Assembly (NCBI RefSeq): GCF_020523985.1
Contig: NZ_JAIVKM010000007.1
Location: 177,646-241,645, forward strand
From: Mangrovibacter yixingensis
Lineage (GTDB): Bacteria > Pseudomonadota > Gammaproteobacteria > Enterobacterales > Enterobacteriaceae
Direction of reading: 5' to 3'
Length of the DNA: 64,000 nt
Shown: in pieces, positions 18,019-27,943 of the stretch
Layout of the letters: each line of letters starts with the position of its first letter
How positions within the stretch are numbered: the stretch's first letter is position 1
Made by a program: the position numbers and the translations under genes
Notes under the pieces: model-generated
Seen by the model: the letters and a program-made list of their open reading frames with translations, nothing else
The model's database searches: none
What the model was told of the DNA's origin: nothing

Positions 18019-18972
18019 TCAGACCGAGCCGACAATGCTATGCGGATCCGCCGTTGAGACAATTTGGTAATTAATAAAGTCGTCCCCACCCTGTGCTTTT
18101 ACTTTATACAGGGCGGTATCAGCGGCCTTTAATACGGAAGCAAAGTTGGTTCCGTGTCTGGGCCAGGTGGCGACGCCAATGCTTACTGACAGCTCCACCT
18201 GATGGCGAATAGTCTGTAAGTACATCGGCAGACGGGTCTGCTCGATAATACGTTGCAGCAATAACCCGGCATCGTGTTCATCAATTCCGTCAATAAAGGT
18301 CAGTGCGAACTCATCACCACCCAGGCGGCCAAGCAGTGTGGTGTCGCTGATGCACTGTTTCACCCGGCTGATAAAGTGGCGTAAAACTTCATCGCCTGCG
18401 GCATGGCCCAGCTCATCGTTGATGGTTTTAAAATTATCTAAATCGAGAATGGCGACTACGGTTTCGGCGCCGCTGGCCTGAGCTGCACGAAATTTTTTCC
18501 GGCTGCGGATGTAATACCCCTGGCGATTCAACGTCTTGGTTAATGCATCGTTGTGCGCCCGGTAATGCAACCGTTCACGAATGGTTACATGGTGCGTGAT
18601 ATCAAAACACACCAGGATAAAAGCAAAGACCTCGCCACGTTCATCGCAACGTGGTAGTAACGTGACATCAAGCCAGAGTGGCTCGTTATTTTTCTTGCGC
18701 AGGAAGACTTCGCCCTGCCATTTTTCACCGGTTAGCCGGGAGACTTTCAGGCCAACCAGCAACGAAGATGTATAGTGTTCTTCGCCTGGCTGGAAAAGTG
18801 GCGCGTCTACCACGTCATCACTGTCATATCCGGTCAGTGCGTAATAGCCTGGGTTGGCATAGCTCACTTTCCCCTGGGCATCGAGCACCAGGGAGATAAA
18901 GGCATCCTCTTCCATATAACTGACACTACCGAGTTCAAGTTTCCTTCCTGAAACAATCAGTTCATTCAACAT
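18019..18972 (-). CDS. PAS-GGDEF diguanylate cyclase in the bcs cluster
   Basis: A 317-aa soluble protein. Residues ~18-130 form a PAS/PAC domain (FISLVLDAQGKVSYANPGYYALTGY, then PRCDERGEVFAFILVCFDITHH). Residues ~140-310 form a GGDEF domain with LDLDNFKTINDELGHAAGDEVL and an intact GGDEF at 218-222, so it should make c-di-GMP. The product-inhibition I-site (RxxD nine residues before GGDEF) is absent: those residues are SDTT. The start at 18972 has CAGGTGA seven bases upstream; an extension to 19041 has none. It lies between bcsD and galU and is probably a local activator of BcsA through its PilZ domain. Confidence 0.9.
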   Translation of the reverse strand: MLNELIVSGRKLELGSVSYMEEDAFISLVLDAQGKVSYANPGYYALTGYDSDDVVDAPLFQPGEEHYTSSLLVGLKVSRLTGEKWQGEVFLRKKNNEPLWLDVTLLPRCDERGEVFAFILVCFDITHHVTIRERLHYRAHNDALTKTLNRQGYYIRSRKKFRAAQASGAETVVAILDLDNFKTINDELGHAAGDEVLRHFISRVKQCISDTTLLGRLGGDEFALTFIDGIDEHDAGLLLQRIIEQTRLPMYLQTIRHQVELSVSIGVATWPRHGTNFASVLKAADTALYKVKAQGGDDFINYQIVSTADPHSIVGSV

Positions 18973-19072
18973 TATGGTCACCTGAAAATTGATATATGGC
19001 GGAATGCCTTTTCCCCACGAACAGTAACGGGCCGGTTGCAACCTGCCCGTTGATATTGTGGGGAGAGAGCAT

Positions 19073-19531
19073 TTATTCCGTCATTGCGTAGCGAAAAATT
19101 AAAACATCTTCAGTGGTGTTTTCTTTCCAGCGCACCGGCACGCTATTGCCAGCACCCTGGGAAACCAGCCACTGCGAGTAGGCACCTTCCAGTACATAAG
19201 CACTGGCCCGGCGCCATTGCGCTTCATCGCGGGATTCCGGAGCATGCGGCCAGGCACAATGAATCAAAATCAGTTCGCGTTGTGCTGGTGCCATTTTTAC
19301 AAAGCCCCAGTTGAACAGTTCCAACACATGGTTAATGTGTTGTTCCAGTTCATTCACCGTGTTTGACGGGTCAATGGGATACCATTGCGCCAGCATGCCG
19401 CCAATACGGCGCAGCGTGTCCGGGTCTTTATCCTGCTGGCTGTTGGTAAATTCGTTAAAGAACAGATACACCAGGTCGTGCCAGCCAGCCTGATAGTTAC
19501 GTTGTAAATAGGTATCCTGATTGCTAAACAT
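19073..19531 (-). CDS. bcsD: Cellulose synthase subunit BcsD
   Basis: A 152-aa BcsD-family protein (Komagataeibacter BcsD is 156 aa). It forms a periplasmic or cytoplasmic scaffold that lines up glucan chains and defines type I bcs clusters making more crystalline cellulose. Family-like segments are WHDLVYLFFNEF, GGMLAQWYPI, VNELEQHINHVLELFNWGFV and the C-terminal DVLIFRYAM. I chose the ATG at 19531, which has GGTGGGA 8 bases upstream, over one at 19567 inside bcsC. It lies 16 bases after bcsC. Confidence 0.9.
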   Translation of the reverse strand: MFSNQDTYLQRNYQAGWHDLVYLFFNEFTNSQQDKDPDTLRRIGGMLAQWYPIDPSNTVNELEQHINHVLELFNWGFVKMAPAQRELILIHCAWPHAPESRDEAQWRRASAYVLEGAYSQWLVSQGAGNSVPVRWKENTTEDVLIFRYAMTE

Positions 19532-19547
19532 GTTTATATCCCACCGA

Positions 19548-22500
19548 TTAATTGTCTTGATCGACATAATATTTGAAGTAAATCAGGGCCTTGCCTTCGT
19601 TATAACTGCCGAAGGTGTCATACCCCAGGTTTGCGCCCAGCGCGATGTTGTCATTCAGGCGATAACGGGCGTCCACACCAAGGGTGTAGCCGATACCGTT
19701 TTTCGCGGTTGCTTTGTAAACGCTGTCCACATCGTCATCTGAACTGGCATAGCTATCGAGCGTTGACTGCAGGCTGCTGTGGCCTGGGTAGTAATCACTC
19801 TGATCCTGTTTATAAGACTGGTAGCCGACAGAGCCACTCAGTGTCATGTCCCAGTCACCCCAGTGGCGGCTGAAGGTCACAGGTAATGTCAGCGACATAT
19901 AATCCTGCGGGCTGAAATAACCGCCCTGGCCGGTGGTGTAGTAACTGAGGTTGCGCTGGAAATCCATGTAGTTAACGTTTACGCCCATACGCAATTCGCT
20001 TTCTGGCGTTTGATACAGGCGAATGTAGCTACCTGCCATCGCGTTAACGGAATGGTTGGTGGGAACATTGGTGCCCAGGTAAGTATCAAAGCCCAGTTTG
20101 GTGTACAGACCGACCAAATCGTTATCCCAGGCATACTGAGCAGAGACACCGTTACGGGTAATGGCACCCCATTTTTCGCCAGTGGTTTTGTCTTTGGCAC
20201 CCACGTAAGACAGCAGGCTGTCTGTAACTGCGCGGCGTTCGGCTTTCAGATCCAGTGAACTGTTTTCAGTCAGTTGCGGCTTCCACTCCACCCCGCCGAC
20301 CAGGCGCGTCATCTGGCCGCCAGTTGGTGTGCTGCCCACATCCAGTTTGTAGCTGTCACCGCTCAGGGCTAAGTGGGTTTCCACCCCGTTAGCCTGTTGG
20401 CTGCCCTGGCTGTCTGCGTTGGTAGACGCGGTGCTGGTTGATGTGGCTGCCGCCAGTTTTTCCGCATGGCTGATAGCACCAGAACCAAAGCGGTTAGCCG
20501 ATTCCCCTGACATCTCCCCGGCATTCAGGGTGACCGGTGCGACATCCAGGCTCAGGCGGGCATTGCTGTCGCCCAGCGTGCCGGAAACGGTCATTGGGGC
20601 TTTAACTTCGGTTAGCTCGCCCAGCCCGGCTTCACCGTTACGGGAGCGAATAGATACGGCACCACCAGCCCAGGTTGCGGTTTTCTCTTGCAAGTTCCGC
20701 ATCATGCTATTGATGTCGTTCAGTGCAGTGAGTTGGGTTTGCTCAGTAGGCGACGGTATCGACAGCACGCTGTTGATGGCATTGTCGTTACTGTCGACAT
20801 CTGTAGACTGAATACGCCAGCGAGCAGTACGTAACAAGGACATCGCCTGTTGGTTCTCACCCTGTGCAGCCGCAACATGAGCGGCAAGCAACAGATAATC
20901 GGTGTTCTGGTTCGGTTCCAGTTGGGAGAAGTATTGCTTCGCTTTATCGCTGTCGTTGCGTGCCAGTGACAACCAAACTTCGCCAGTCAGCGCCTGCCTG
21001 TCCTGCGGGGATTTACGCAGCACATACTGGTAGATTTCATCGGCTTTATCAGTCATGTGGTCTGCCTGATAAATCCGTGCAACTGTCAGCAGCAAGTCAG
21101 TGTTGGTTGGGTTATTGCGCAGGGCTGGCATCACCAGATCCCAGGCGGCGCGGATTTTATTGTGCGCCCGCAGGGTATCTGCCTGAGTTATCAGGTTGGC
21201 CAGGCGGATACGGTCTATCTCTTCCTGGCTGGAGGCGTTCTGCAATGCCGGGGCGTTAAGCACACTTTCGGCTTCGGCGAACAACCCAGCCTGGTTGAGG
21301 ACGCGAATCTGGCTGGCGTAATCAGCCAGTGAACCGTGTAACCCCTGTGCCTGGCTGTTGCGAACCAGTGCCAGAGCGTCCGCGTTGTCGCCAGCCTGCA
21401 TTAATAATTCGGCGAGGCGGCCCGCATCCACCGGTGTTTGTGGCGGCGTTCTGGAGAGCATACGCAGGCTGTTAAGTGCCGCAGCGCGGTTGCCCTGTTT
21501 AATATAGTTCTGGGCAATATCCAGTTGGCGGTTCAGCAGAATGCGGCTGTTGAGCGCCCGCATATCATCACTGAAGTTGGTACTGGGTACCCGTGACATC
21601 AGGCTTTGGGCTTTGGACCAGTTGTCATCTTCAACAAAATAGACCGCCGACGCATACAGTGCATCGTTATGCTGGGTTGCTGTCAGGCCGCTTTGTTGTG
21701 GCAGGGCAGACATAATTACTGCCGCACGTTGCTTTTCACCACTTTGGCGTAACAGGCGGGCGTAATCGAGCTTAAGCCAGGCATTTTGTGGGTATTTCGC
21801 CACCGCAGCCTGCAAAATTTGCATTGCTTTGGAGGTATTTCCCCCTTTTATTGCTGCTTCGGCGGCTTTACGCTGTTCGTCGCCGTTATCACCCCAACTG
21901 GCATAACGGGTACGCAAGCTGGCGGGCAGGGTACGCAGAATTTGCGCGGCTTCAGTTTCTTTATGCTCTTGTTTGAGGATCCAGAACAGGCTGGTGCGCG
22001 CGGTGGTGTTCTGTGGGCGTTCAGCCAGTAACTGGCGATAAACCTGCTCAGAATCAGACAGTTTTCCCTGGCGGCGGTAAATATCCGCACGCTGCATGTC
22101 GGCGGCCTGGCGCTGGTCAGCTGATGTGCCCTGGGCATTGTCCAGTTGGCTTAATGCTTCGGCATACTGCCCTTTTTGTGTCATTGAACGGGCCGAGTTC
22201 AGCGCGCCATAAAAATGGGCGTTGTCTGCGTCTTTGGTCCACTGAGCACCATTGGTGTTACCTGTATCTTGTGCTGAAGCCTGGCGCAGTAATGTTTCTG
22301 CCTGGGTAAAATTCCCATGGCGTAACGCGACATAACCCAGCCCTGCCAGCGCATTGCTGTCTTTGGGCTGTGTTTTGAGCACTTCATCGAATTTTGTTTT
22401 TGCTGTGCTCAGGTCGCCGCCGTTCAGCGCATCAAATGCTGCTTTGGTTGCCCCGCCATCCACACTTTTACGGTAGTGGTCCATAGGGGCGGTGTCATCC

Positions 22501-23312
22501 GGATGGCGGCTGGCATAAGCGGTGTATACAGGCAAATCCGTTGCTTTTGGGTTTAGCCAGAGCAATGCCTGTTGCAAGGCTTTATCGGCAATCTTGTTAT
22601 CCGGTGCCAGCGTAGATAGCATGGCAATGCCTTCGCGGCGCCCGCTTTCTTGCCAGGTTAATGCGGAACCCAGAGCCAGCTGCGTGGCAGCGTCTCCTGG
22701 CAGCATATGTGCCCGGCGGCGCAGGCCATCAACACCCTGTTGCCAGGTGTCACTGTCGCCTGCCAGCGTCTGGTAATACTCCAGCGCCAGTTCATCAGGC
22801 GGTGGGTTGCCGTGTAACAGAGTGCGGTATGTGGCAATCGCTTCTTTGATATGCCCGCTGCGCGCCAGATCCCGGGCGGTATTCAACTGCCCGCGGGAGA
22901 TGGTTTGCATGGAGTTGGCACCATCCAGTGACGCCAGATGCGGGTCATCCGGGGAGATGTCACTGATTTTTTTGCGCCAGATAGCGGCCTGTTGCGTATT
23001 GCCGCTTTGCATCTGGTACAGCGCCATCAGGTACATGGCATCAATATTGTGGTTATCCACCGCCAGCACTTTCTGCAGTGCTTCCATTGCCATGTCATCA
23101 TGGGCTTTGCTGTGCCAGTAACTGGCCTGAGTCAGAAGCTTTTTCACCGCATCATCGTTGGCTGAACCGGGTTTGTCATCCGCAGCATTGCCTGACGCCG
23201 TATTATCTGACGCGGTATTACCAGGTTGTGTATTGCTGGCCGCACCCGCAGGGTAACTGGCACCGACCAGACACAACAGAGCAAAGGCGTGTGTCAGTTG
23301 TTTCTTATTCAT
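19548..23312 (-). CDS. bcsC: Cellulose synthase outer-membrane export protein BcsC
   Basis: A 1254-aa protein (E. coli BcsC ~1157). Residues 1-24 are a signal peptide (ending PAGAAS). Residues ~50-780 are rows of tetratricopeptide repeats, for example ALQKVLAVDNHNIDAMYLMALYQMQSGN and LLAERPQNTTARTSL. The final ~350 residues are the BcsC beta-barrel domain, ending with an aromatic strand (YNEGKALIYFKYYVDQDN). The cellulose chain passes through this barrel. A low-complexity Ser/Thr/Asn linker (after residue 24) and another STSTASTNADS linker near residue 960 separate domains. The start overlaps bcsB by 8 bases. Confidence 0.95.
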   Translation of the reverse strand: MNKKQLTHAFALLCLVGASYPAGAASNTQPGNTASDNTASGNAADDKPGSANDDAVKKLLTQASYWHSKAHDDMAMEALQKVLAVDNHNIDAMYLMALYQMQSGNTQQAAIWRKKISDISPDDPHLASLDGANSMQTISRGQLNTARDLARSGHIKEAIATYRTLLHGNPPPDELALEYYQTLAGDSDTWQQGVDGLRRRAHMLPGDAATQLALGSALTWQESGRREGIAMLSTLAPDNKIADKALQQALLWLNPKATDLPVYTAYASRHPDDTAPMDHYRKSVDGGATKAAFDALNGGDLSTAKTKFDEVLKTQPKDSNALAGLGYVALRHGNFTQAETLLRQASAQDTGNTNGAQWTKDADNAHFYGALNSARSMTQKGQYAEALSQLDNAQGTSADQRQAADMQRADIYRRQGKLSDSEQVYRQLLAERPQNTTARTSLFWILKQEHKETEAAQILRTLPASLRTRYASWGDNGDEQRKAAEAAIKGGNTSKAMQILQAAVAKYPQNAWLKLDYARLLRQSGEKQRAAVIMSALPQQSGLTATQHNDALYASAVYFVEDDNWSKAQSLMSRVPSTNFSDDMRALNSRILLNRQLDIAQNYIKQGNRAAALNSLRMLSRTPPQTPVDAGRLAELLMQAGDNADALALVRNSQAQGLHGSLADYASQIRVLNQAGLFAEAESVLNAPALQNASSQEEIDRIRLANLITQADTLRAHNKIRAAWDLVMPALRNNPTNTDLLLTVARIYQADHMTDKADEIYQYVLRKSPQDRQALTGEVWLSLARNDSDKAKQYFSQLEPNQNTDYLLLAAHVAAAQGENQQAMSLLRTARWRIQSTDVDSNDNAINSVLSIPSPTEQTQLTALNDINSMMRNLQEKTATWAGGAVSIRSRNGEAGLGELTEVKAPMTVSGTLGDSNARLSLDVAPVTLNAGEMSGESANRFGSGAISHAEKLAAATSTSTASTNADSQGSQQANGVETHLALSGDSYKLDVGSTPTGGQMTRLVGGVEWKPQLTENSSLDLKAERRAVTDSLLSYVGAKDKTTGEKWGAITRNGVSAQYAWDNDLVGLYTKLGFDTYLGTNVPTNHSVNAMAGSYIRLYQTPESELRMGVNVNYMDFQRNLSYYTTGQGGYFSPQDYMSLTLPVTFSRHWGDWDMTLSGSVGYQSYKQDQSDYYPGHSSLQSTLDSYASSDDDVDSVYKATAKNGIGYTLGVDARYRLNDNIALGANLGYDTFGSYNEGKALIYFKYYVDQDN

Positions 23313-25638
23313 GTTTCGATGTTCCGTGCAGGCGTTGGTGAGCGTGTCGTTTCAGCCACTGGTACAGCAAGGTGCTGGACAGTAGCGCAATCAGGCAGAC
23401 AATCAGGGCCAGGTAGAAAATATGCTGGCTGGCGTACCACAGCACGCGCATCCACACAGGCAAATCGCCAGTGATGAACTGCTTGCCAACACGCCAGGTT
23501 TTGACATCGCCTGCACCTGTCACGGCGGTGAAATCACCAGATGCTACGGACTGGAATCCTTGCCGGGTCATATCCACAGGAAGTTGTTGCAACCCTTGCG
23601 GGCTGGTCGCTGTTGCCAGCACGACCACGCGTTTTGCGTTCCAGGGTGAACGCAAGCTGATAAACCCACGCCAGGCACTGTTGTCAGCCAGAAAACTGGC
23701 AGCATCGGTATAGCTTCTTCCCCAGTCACCGGTAAGCAGTGAAATCAGGCGGCTGGCGGCATTGGGCGTATCGACTTCCAGCGTGTTTTCGTTCAGAGAG
23801 AACAAGCTGCCCTGTAACAATGGGTTGATTAAATCGCCATTTTTCAGGCTACTGATTGCCAGAATGTCGCTATCAGCCAGGCGCTGCTGGCCACCATCCT
23901 GCTGAGGAATGCCGGTGTAGATCTGCACAAAATTGGCAGCAACACCGGTATCTCGGCCAGATTGCGCCATCAAATCCATTAGCAGAGTTGCATCTTCTGA
24001 ACTGGGGTGAGCCGGCAGTAAAACCGCAGTCTGCGCCAGGTCAGCATGGCGAGTGAACGGGAACATCGAGCTGGTGAACCAGGCAAGGTTAGGTAGCTGC
24101 CCAAAGTGCCAGGCATGGGTGAAATCGAGTGTAGAGTCACCACTCACCTTGCTTTGAATACTGCTATCCGCCATAGCGCTGCAGGGCGCATTTTTCCGCA
24201 CGGCAGTACCAAACCAGAACCCCAGTTGGTTATTCCCAAATATGGTTTTCGGGTCGATATTGACGGTGGCATTTTGTTGGCGGTTGGATAAACCCAGCAT
24301 ATCCATCACGGGGGTAAAAATACCGCCACGGCTGGCTGGTAAACGTTTAAGAAACTCACCATTGATACTGACATTCAGGAACGAATGCTGGTCATCAATC
24401 CATGTTTTCTGCGCGAAGCTGTAATTCATATGCAGAGGTATGGAAGTGCCATCCCACATAAACAAGTCTGGAGCGGTGCGGAATGAAAGTTGGTTTGTAC
24501 CATGCCAAACCCCATGAGCCACCAACTCACCGCCGTTTGCTTCCAGGGCGCTGAGTTTCACTGGGTGTTGGGTGTTTACCCAACGCGGCGCATCGTAAGC
24601 CTGGCGCTGGGTAAGCGTAATGGCTGGCACTTGCAGGTTGTCGCTGTCGGGCAACCCTGGTTGGGTTAAGCGCCACGCCGCCTGGCGTAGTTCGGCTGCA
24701 TTACGGCCGCTGACCACCAACAGTTTATATGCCGGGTTTAGTGGGTTATCAATAACCTGTAGTTCTGAGCCACCGTTGTCAGCAATAACGACCGGGCCAA
24801 TATGGTCGCCAGGTTTGCCAAACAGAATTCCGTTGCCTGGGGGCAGTTCATTGTATTTGGCCGCAAACTGGGTGCCTTTTTCGCTGTTCATCACGCCAAA
24901 CTGCGAAGCGACAATCGCTGATGCGGTCAACAGTGAGGCATCCGGATTTTCCGGAAATGCCACGTTTAACGAGGCACTCTGCATCTGCTTAACATCAAGG
25001 AAGGGGCGCGGGAAGGTGCTCAGGTTTTTACGCACATCCAGCCACAAGCCCTGGTAGTTCAGCGCGGAAGACGGCATCAGGGTAACCCGGTAATTCGCTG
25101 GCAGTTCGCGCTGGCAGCTCCAGGTGTCGTTAATAATATCGTCCCCGGTTTTCAACTGAAAACTGAGGTTGTTATGGGAGGCAATCATGGATGACGGAAT
25201 ATCCAGGTTCCAGAAGCCCTTACTTTGCTGGAGCTGATCCAGTGGTATGGCACCCAGAGGCTGGCCATTCAGCATTAATTGCAGGTTTTCGCCCGGTACA
25301 TTAACCGCGCTCAGTTGCAGGTTAAGGTTGAGGTGCGCATCAGTAATCACCAAATCACCCGGCAGGGTAAACGATAACCCGTTCTGCAACTGTTGGCCGG
25401 AAATCATCAGGCCAGTGGTTGCTCCCATATCTTTAAAGCTGATGGTATTAGTAACATTCTGGTTGCTGTTGTTTGCCGCAGTGATACTGGCAACGTCAGT
25501 CGTTGGTTTATTACCCTGCACACTAACTGGCAGGGGCAAATCCGGTAGTGCATCTGTTTCATTCTGCAGTGCAGCGAAACTGGCCTGGCTTACGGCGCAT
25601 AACAGGCAGGTTGCCAGAAGCGGGCGTTTAAATCGCAT
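23305..25638 (-). CDS. bcsB: Cellulose synthase periplasmic subunit BcsB
   Basis: A 777-aa periplasmic subunit anchored by one C-terminal membrane helix (HIFYLALIVCLIALLSSTLLYQWL, near the end). It guides glucan through the periplasm and completes the BcsA channel. A signal peptide is present (MRFKRPLLATCLLCAVSQASFAA). Carbohydrate-binding and flavodoxin-like domains alternate, with WLDVRKNLSTFPRPFLDVKQMQSASLNVAFPE among the recognisable parts. The ATG at 25638 has AGAGG upstream and overlaps the bcsA stop by 11 bases; an ORF extension to 25731 lies inside bcsA and is rejected. Confidence 0.93.
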   Translation of the reverse strand: MRFKRPLLATCLLCAVSQASFAALQNETDALPDLPLPVSVQGNKPTTDVASITAANNSNQNVTNTISFKDMGATTGLMISGQQLQNGLSFTLPGDLVITDAHLNLNLQLSAVNVPGENLQLMLNGQPLGAIPLDQLQQSKGFWNLDIPSSMIASHNNLSFQLKTGDDIINDTWSCQRELPANYRVTLMPSSALNYQGLWLDVRKNLSTFPRPFLDVKQMQSASLNVAFPENPDASLLTASAIVASQFGVMNSEKGTQFAAKYNELPPGNGILFGKPGDHIGPVVIADNGGSELQVIDNPLNPAYKLLVVSGRNAAELRQAAWRLTQPGLPDSDNLQVPAITLTQRQAYDAPRWVNTQHPVKLSALEANGGELVAHGVWHGTNQLSFRTAPDLFMWDGTSIPLHMNYSFAQKTWIDDQHSFLNVSINGEFLKRLPASRGGIFTPVMDMLGLSNRQQNATVNIDPKTIFGNNQLGFWFGTAVRKNAPCSAMADSSIQSKVSGDSTLDFTHAWHFGQLPNLAWFTSSMFPFTRHADLAQTAVLLPAHPSSEDATLLMDLMAQSGRDTGVAANFVQIYTGIPQQDGGQQRLADSDILAISSLKNGDLINPLLQGSLFSLNENTLEVDTPNAASRLISLLTGDWGRSYTDAASFLADNSAWRGFISLRSPWNAKRVVVLATATSPQGLQQLPVDMTRQGFQSVASGDFTAVTGAGDVKTWRVGKQFITGDLPVWMRVLWYASQHIFYLALIVCLIALLSSTLLYQWLKRHAHQRLHGTSKHE

Positions 25639-27745
25639 CGTTAACCTCTGCCTGTTTTTTAGGAACTTCCGCCATCCGGGTATTAAACCCGGCACTGCGT
25701 TTTTTACGGCCAAAGAACAATTCCCATACACATCGCAAAATGCTCAGGAAAGAGGCGAGCGGGCGGTCTGGCGCATGAGGTGGTTTAAACCAGGCGTCAG
25801 CGCGGGATAACACAACACGCACCAGTTTGCGGCGTTCATTGAGGGGGAAGTTATCGAACTCCATGCGCAATTCGCCCACACCTGTGCCAGTTGTACGCAG
25901 TGGAATATGCGCCACTTCGCCACCCAGGCCGAGTTCCAGCATGACTGCGCTTTTGTGGGCAAGGTCGTGGCCTTTAACCAGAGCCACACGTGCACCACCC
26001 ATGGAAACATCGAGCGTGTGTGTATCCATGGTTGAACCATCGGAAAAACGTACTCGAGTGGGGAGTTTTGCCGAAATTCGAATGGTTTTACGTACCTGTT
26101 TGGTCTCTTTGGCTACAGCAATAGAAGCCAGCAGAGTGATGGTACTGAAGGTGCCCCAAATAATGTTGAACAGGATAACCCAGGCATCGATGCCCGCGTA
26201 GAAACCCATGTAGTAGCGCACGCCTACCCAAATCATGCTGCCAACCATCAACAACGCGGTGATGATAAGCGGGCGTACAGTGGTGGCATCGAAATAGTCT
26301 TTATCCAGCAGGTCGCCTTTGTCGGTAACGTTAAATTTCCCCAGTTTGGGTGCAATCATGGTTACCAGTGTGGGCAGTATCAGGTGGAACGCCATCACGG
26401 TTTCATAGATTTCCCCCCAGAATGCGTAACGATAGCGACCGGTGATTTTAGAGTTCACATAAGTGGATAAAATCAGGTGCGGCAACGCATAGGAGAAGAT
26501 CAGCGTGGCGGAAGACGAAATAATATTCAGGTTAAACAGCATGAACACCAGTGGCGCGGTCAGGAAGATGACTCGCGGCAGGCCGTACTGAAAGTGCAGC
26601 ATTGCGTTCAGGTAGCACAGGCGTTGAGTGAACTTCAGCCCACGGCCCAGCATTGGGTTATCTACCCGGAAGATCTGGGTCATGCCGCGGGCCCAACGGA
26701 TACGCTGGTTAACATGCAATGCCAGGCGTTCAGTGGCCAGACCGGCGGCCAGCGGAATATCCAGGAACGCAGTGTTCCAGCCACGGCGCTGAAGCTTCAG
26801 TGCGGTGTGGGCATCTTCTGTGACGGTTTCTACCGCAAACCCACCCACTTCATTTAACGCATCACGGCGAATTACCGCACAGGAACCACAAAAGAAGGTG
26901 GCGTTCCAGTTGTCGTTGCCTTGTTGTACCGGGCCATAAAACAGTGCGCCTTCATGGGGAACATTTTTGGCTGGAGTCAGGTTACGTTCAAAAGGATCCG
27001 GCGAGTAGAAATAGTGCGGCGTTTGAATCAGCGCCAGTTTCTCATCCTGGAAGAAGGCACCAACGGTGGCTTGCAGGAAGACACGGGTTGCCACGTGGTC
27101 GCAGTCAAATACGCAAATCAGTTCACCACGGGTGAGTGTCATCGCATGGTTAAGGTTGCCTGCTTTGGCATGGCTGTGCTCGCTACGAATAATGTAACCG
27201 ACGCCTGCCTCTGCGGCGAAATCGCGGAATTCGTCACGTTGGCCATCATCCAGAATATAGACGCTGACTTTATCTTTCGGGTATTCAATGCATTGTGCTG
27301 CCAGAACGGTATCACGCACCACATCCAGGCTTTCATTATAGGTGGGGACGTAAATATCGACGGTAGGCCAGGTGCTTTTGTCGGCTGGCATTGGCGCAAT
27401 AGGGCGCTTTAGGGGCCAGGACATCTGAATATAGCCCAGCACTAAAATTGTCCATGAATAAATTTCTGCTAAAAATAATAATGAACCCAACACCATTTCA
27501 ATGTTGGAGTCAAAATGTAGCGTTGTTGTTGCACGCCACCAAATATAGCGAGTTGACATTAATAAAGAAAACACCAGCATGGTTAAAACGGCTTTTTTGT
27601 TTTTAAATCGGCCGATAATAAATACTGCCACAATGACAGCCATGCCAAAGATGTACTGCTTATTACTGTTCATTGGTGTAAATACAACCAATAGCGATAG
27701 TGCCAGTAACAATAATGTAAGAATAAATCTCAGTATTTTTCGCAT
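25628..27745 (-). CDS. bcsA: Cellulose synthase catalytic subunit BcsA
   Basis: A 705-aa family 2 glycosyltransferase in the inner membrane, shorter than E. coli BcsA (872 aa) because it has few extra N-terminal residues. It adds glucose from UDP-glucose to the growing beta-1,4-glucan. Catalytic motifs are intact: DDG (166-168), DCD (214-216), TED (309-311) and QRIRW (347-351). About eight membrane helices flank the catalytic domain. The C-terminal PilZ domain keeps the c-di-GMP-binding pattern RKTIR (552-556) and DVSMGG (579-584), so activity should need c-di-GMP. No bcsQ lies upstream; a 198-base gap separates it from the small BcsO/P-like gene. Confidence 0.95.
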   Translation of the reverse strand: MRKILRFILTLLLLALSLLVVFTPMNSNKQYIFGMAVIVAVFIIGRFKNKKAVLTMLVFSLLMSTRYIWWRATTTLHFDSNIEMVLGSLLFLAEIYSWTILVLGYIQMSWPLKRPIAPMPADKSTWPTVDIYVPTYNESLDVVRDTVLAAQCIEYPKDKVSVYILDDGQRDEFRDFAAEAGVGYIIRSEHSHAKAGNLNHAMTLTRGELICVFDCDHVATRVFLQATVGAFFQDEKLALIQTPHYFYSPDPFERNLTPAKNVPHEGALFYGPVQQGNDNWNATFFCGSCAVIRRDALNEVGGFAVETVTEDAHTALKLQRRGWNTAFLDIPLAAGLATERLALHVNQRIRWARGMTQIFRVDNPMLGRGLKFTQRLCYLNAMLHFQYGLPRVIFLTAPLVFMLFNLNIISSSATLIFSYALPHLILSTYVNSKITGRYRYAFWGEIYETVMAFHLILPTLVTMIAPKLGKFNVTDKGDLLDKDYFDATTVRPLIITALLMVGSMIWVGVRYYMGFYAGIDAWVILFNIIWGTFSTITLLASIAVAKETKQVRKTIRISAKLPTRVRFSDGSTMDTHTLDVSMGGARVALVKGHDLAHKSAVMLELGLGGEVAHIPLRTTGTGVGELRMEFDNFPLNERRKLVRVVLSRADAWFKPPHAPDRPLASFLSILRCVWELFFGRKKRSAGFNTRMAEVPKKQAEVNDAI

Positions 27746-27943
27746 ATTTCTTATCTTGAACAGGAAAATGAGCAGGATTTTCCAGCCAGTGCCTGTAAAC
27801 CGGCGACCCCAAAAAATATTACCTGCCAGTTAAATTCTGGCGATGAAATCAGACAAGCATGCAAATCAATAGCCGGTATAAATGATACTGGCCTGGTTAT
27901 ATTCTGGCTGTTAAGCCGATATTGCTAAATATGATATGTTCTG

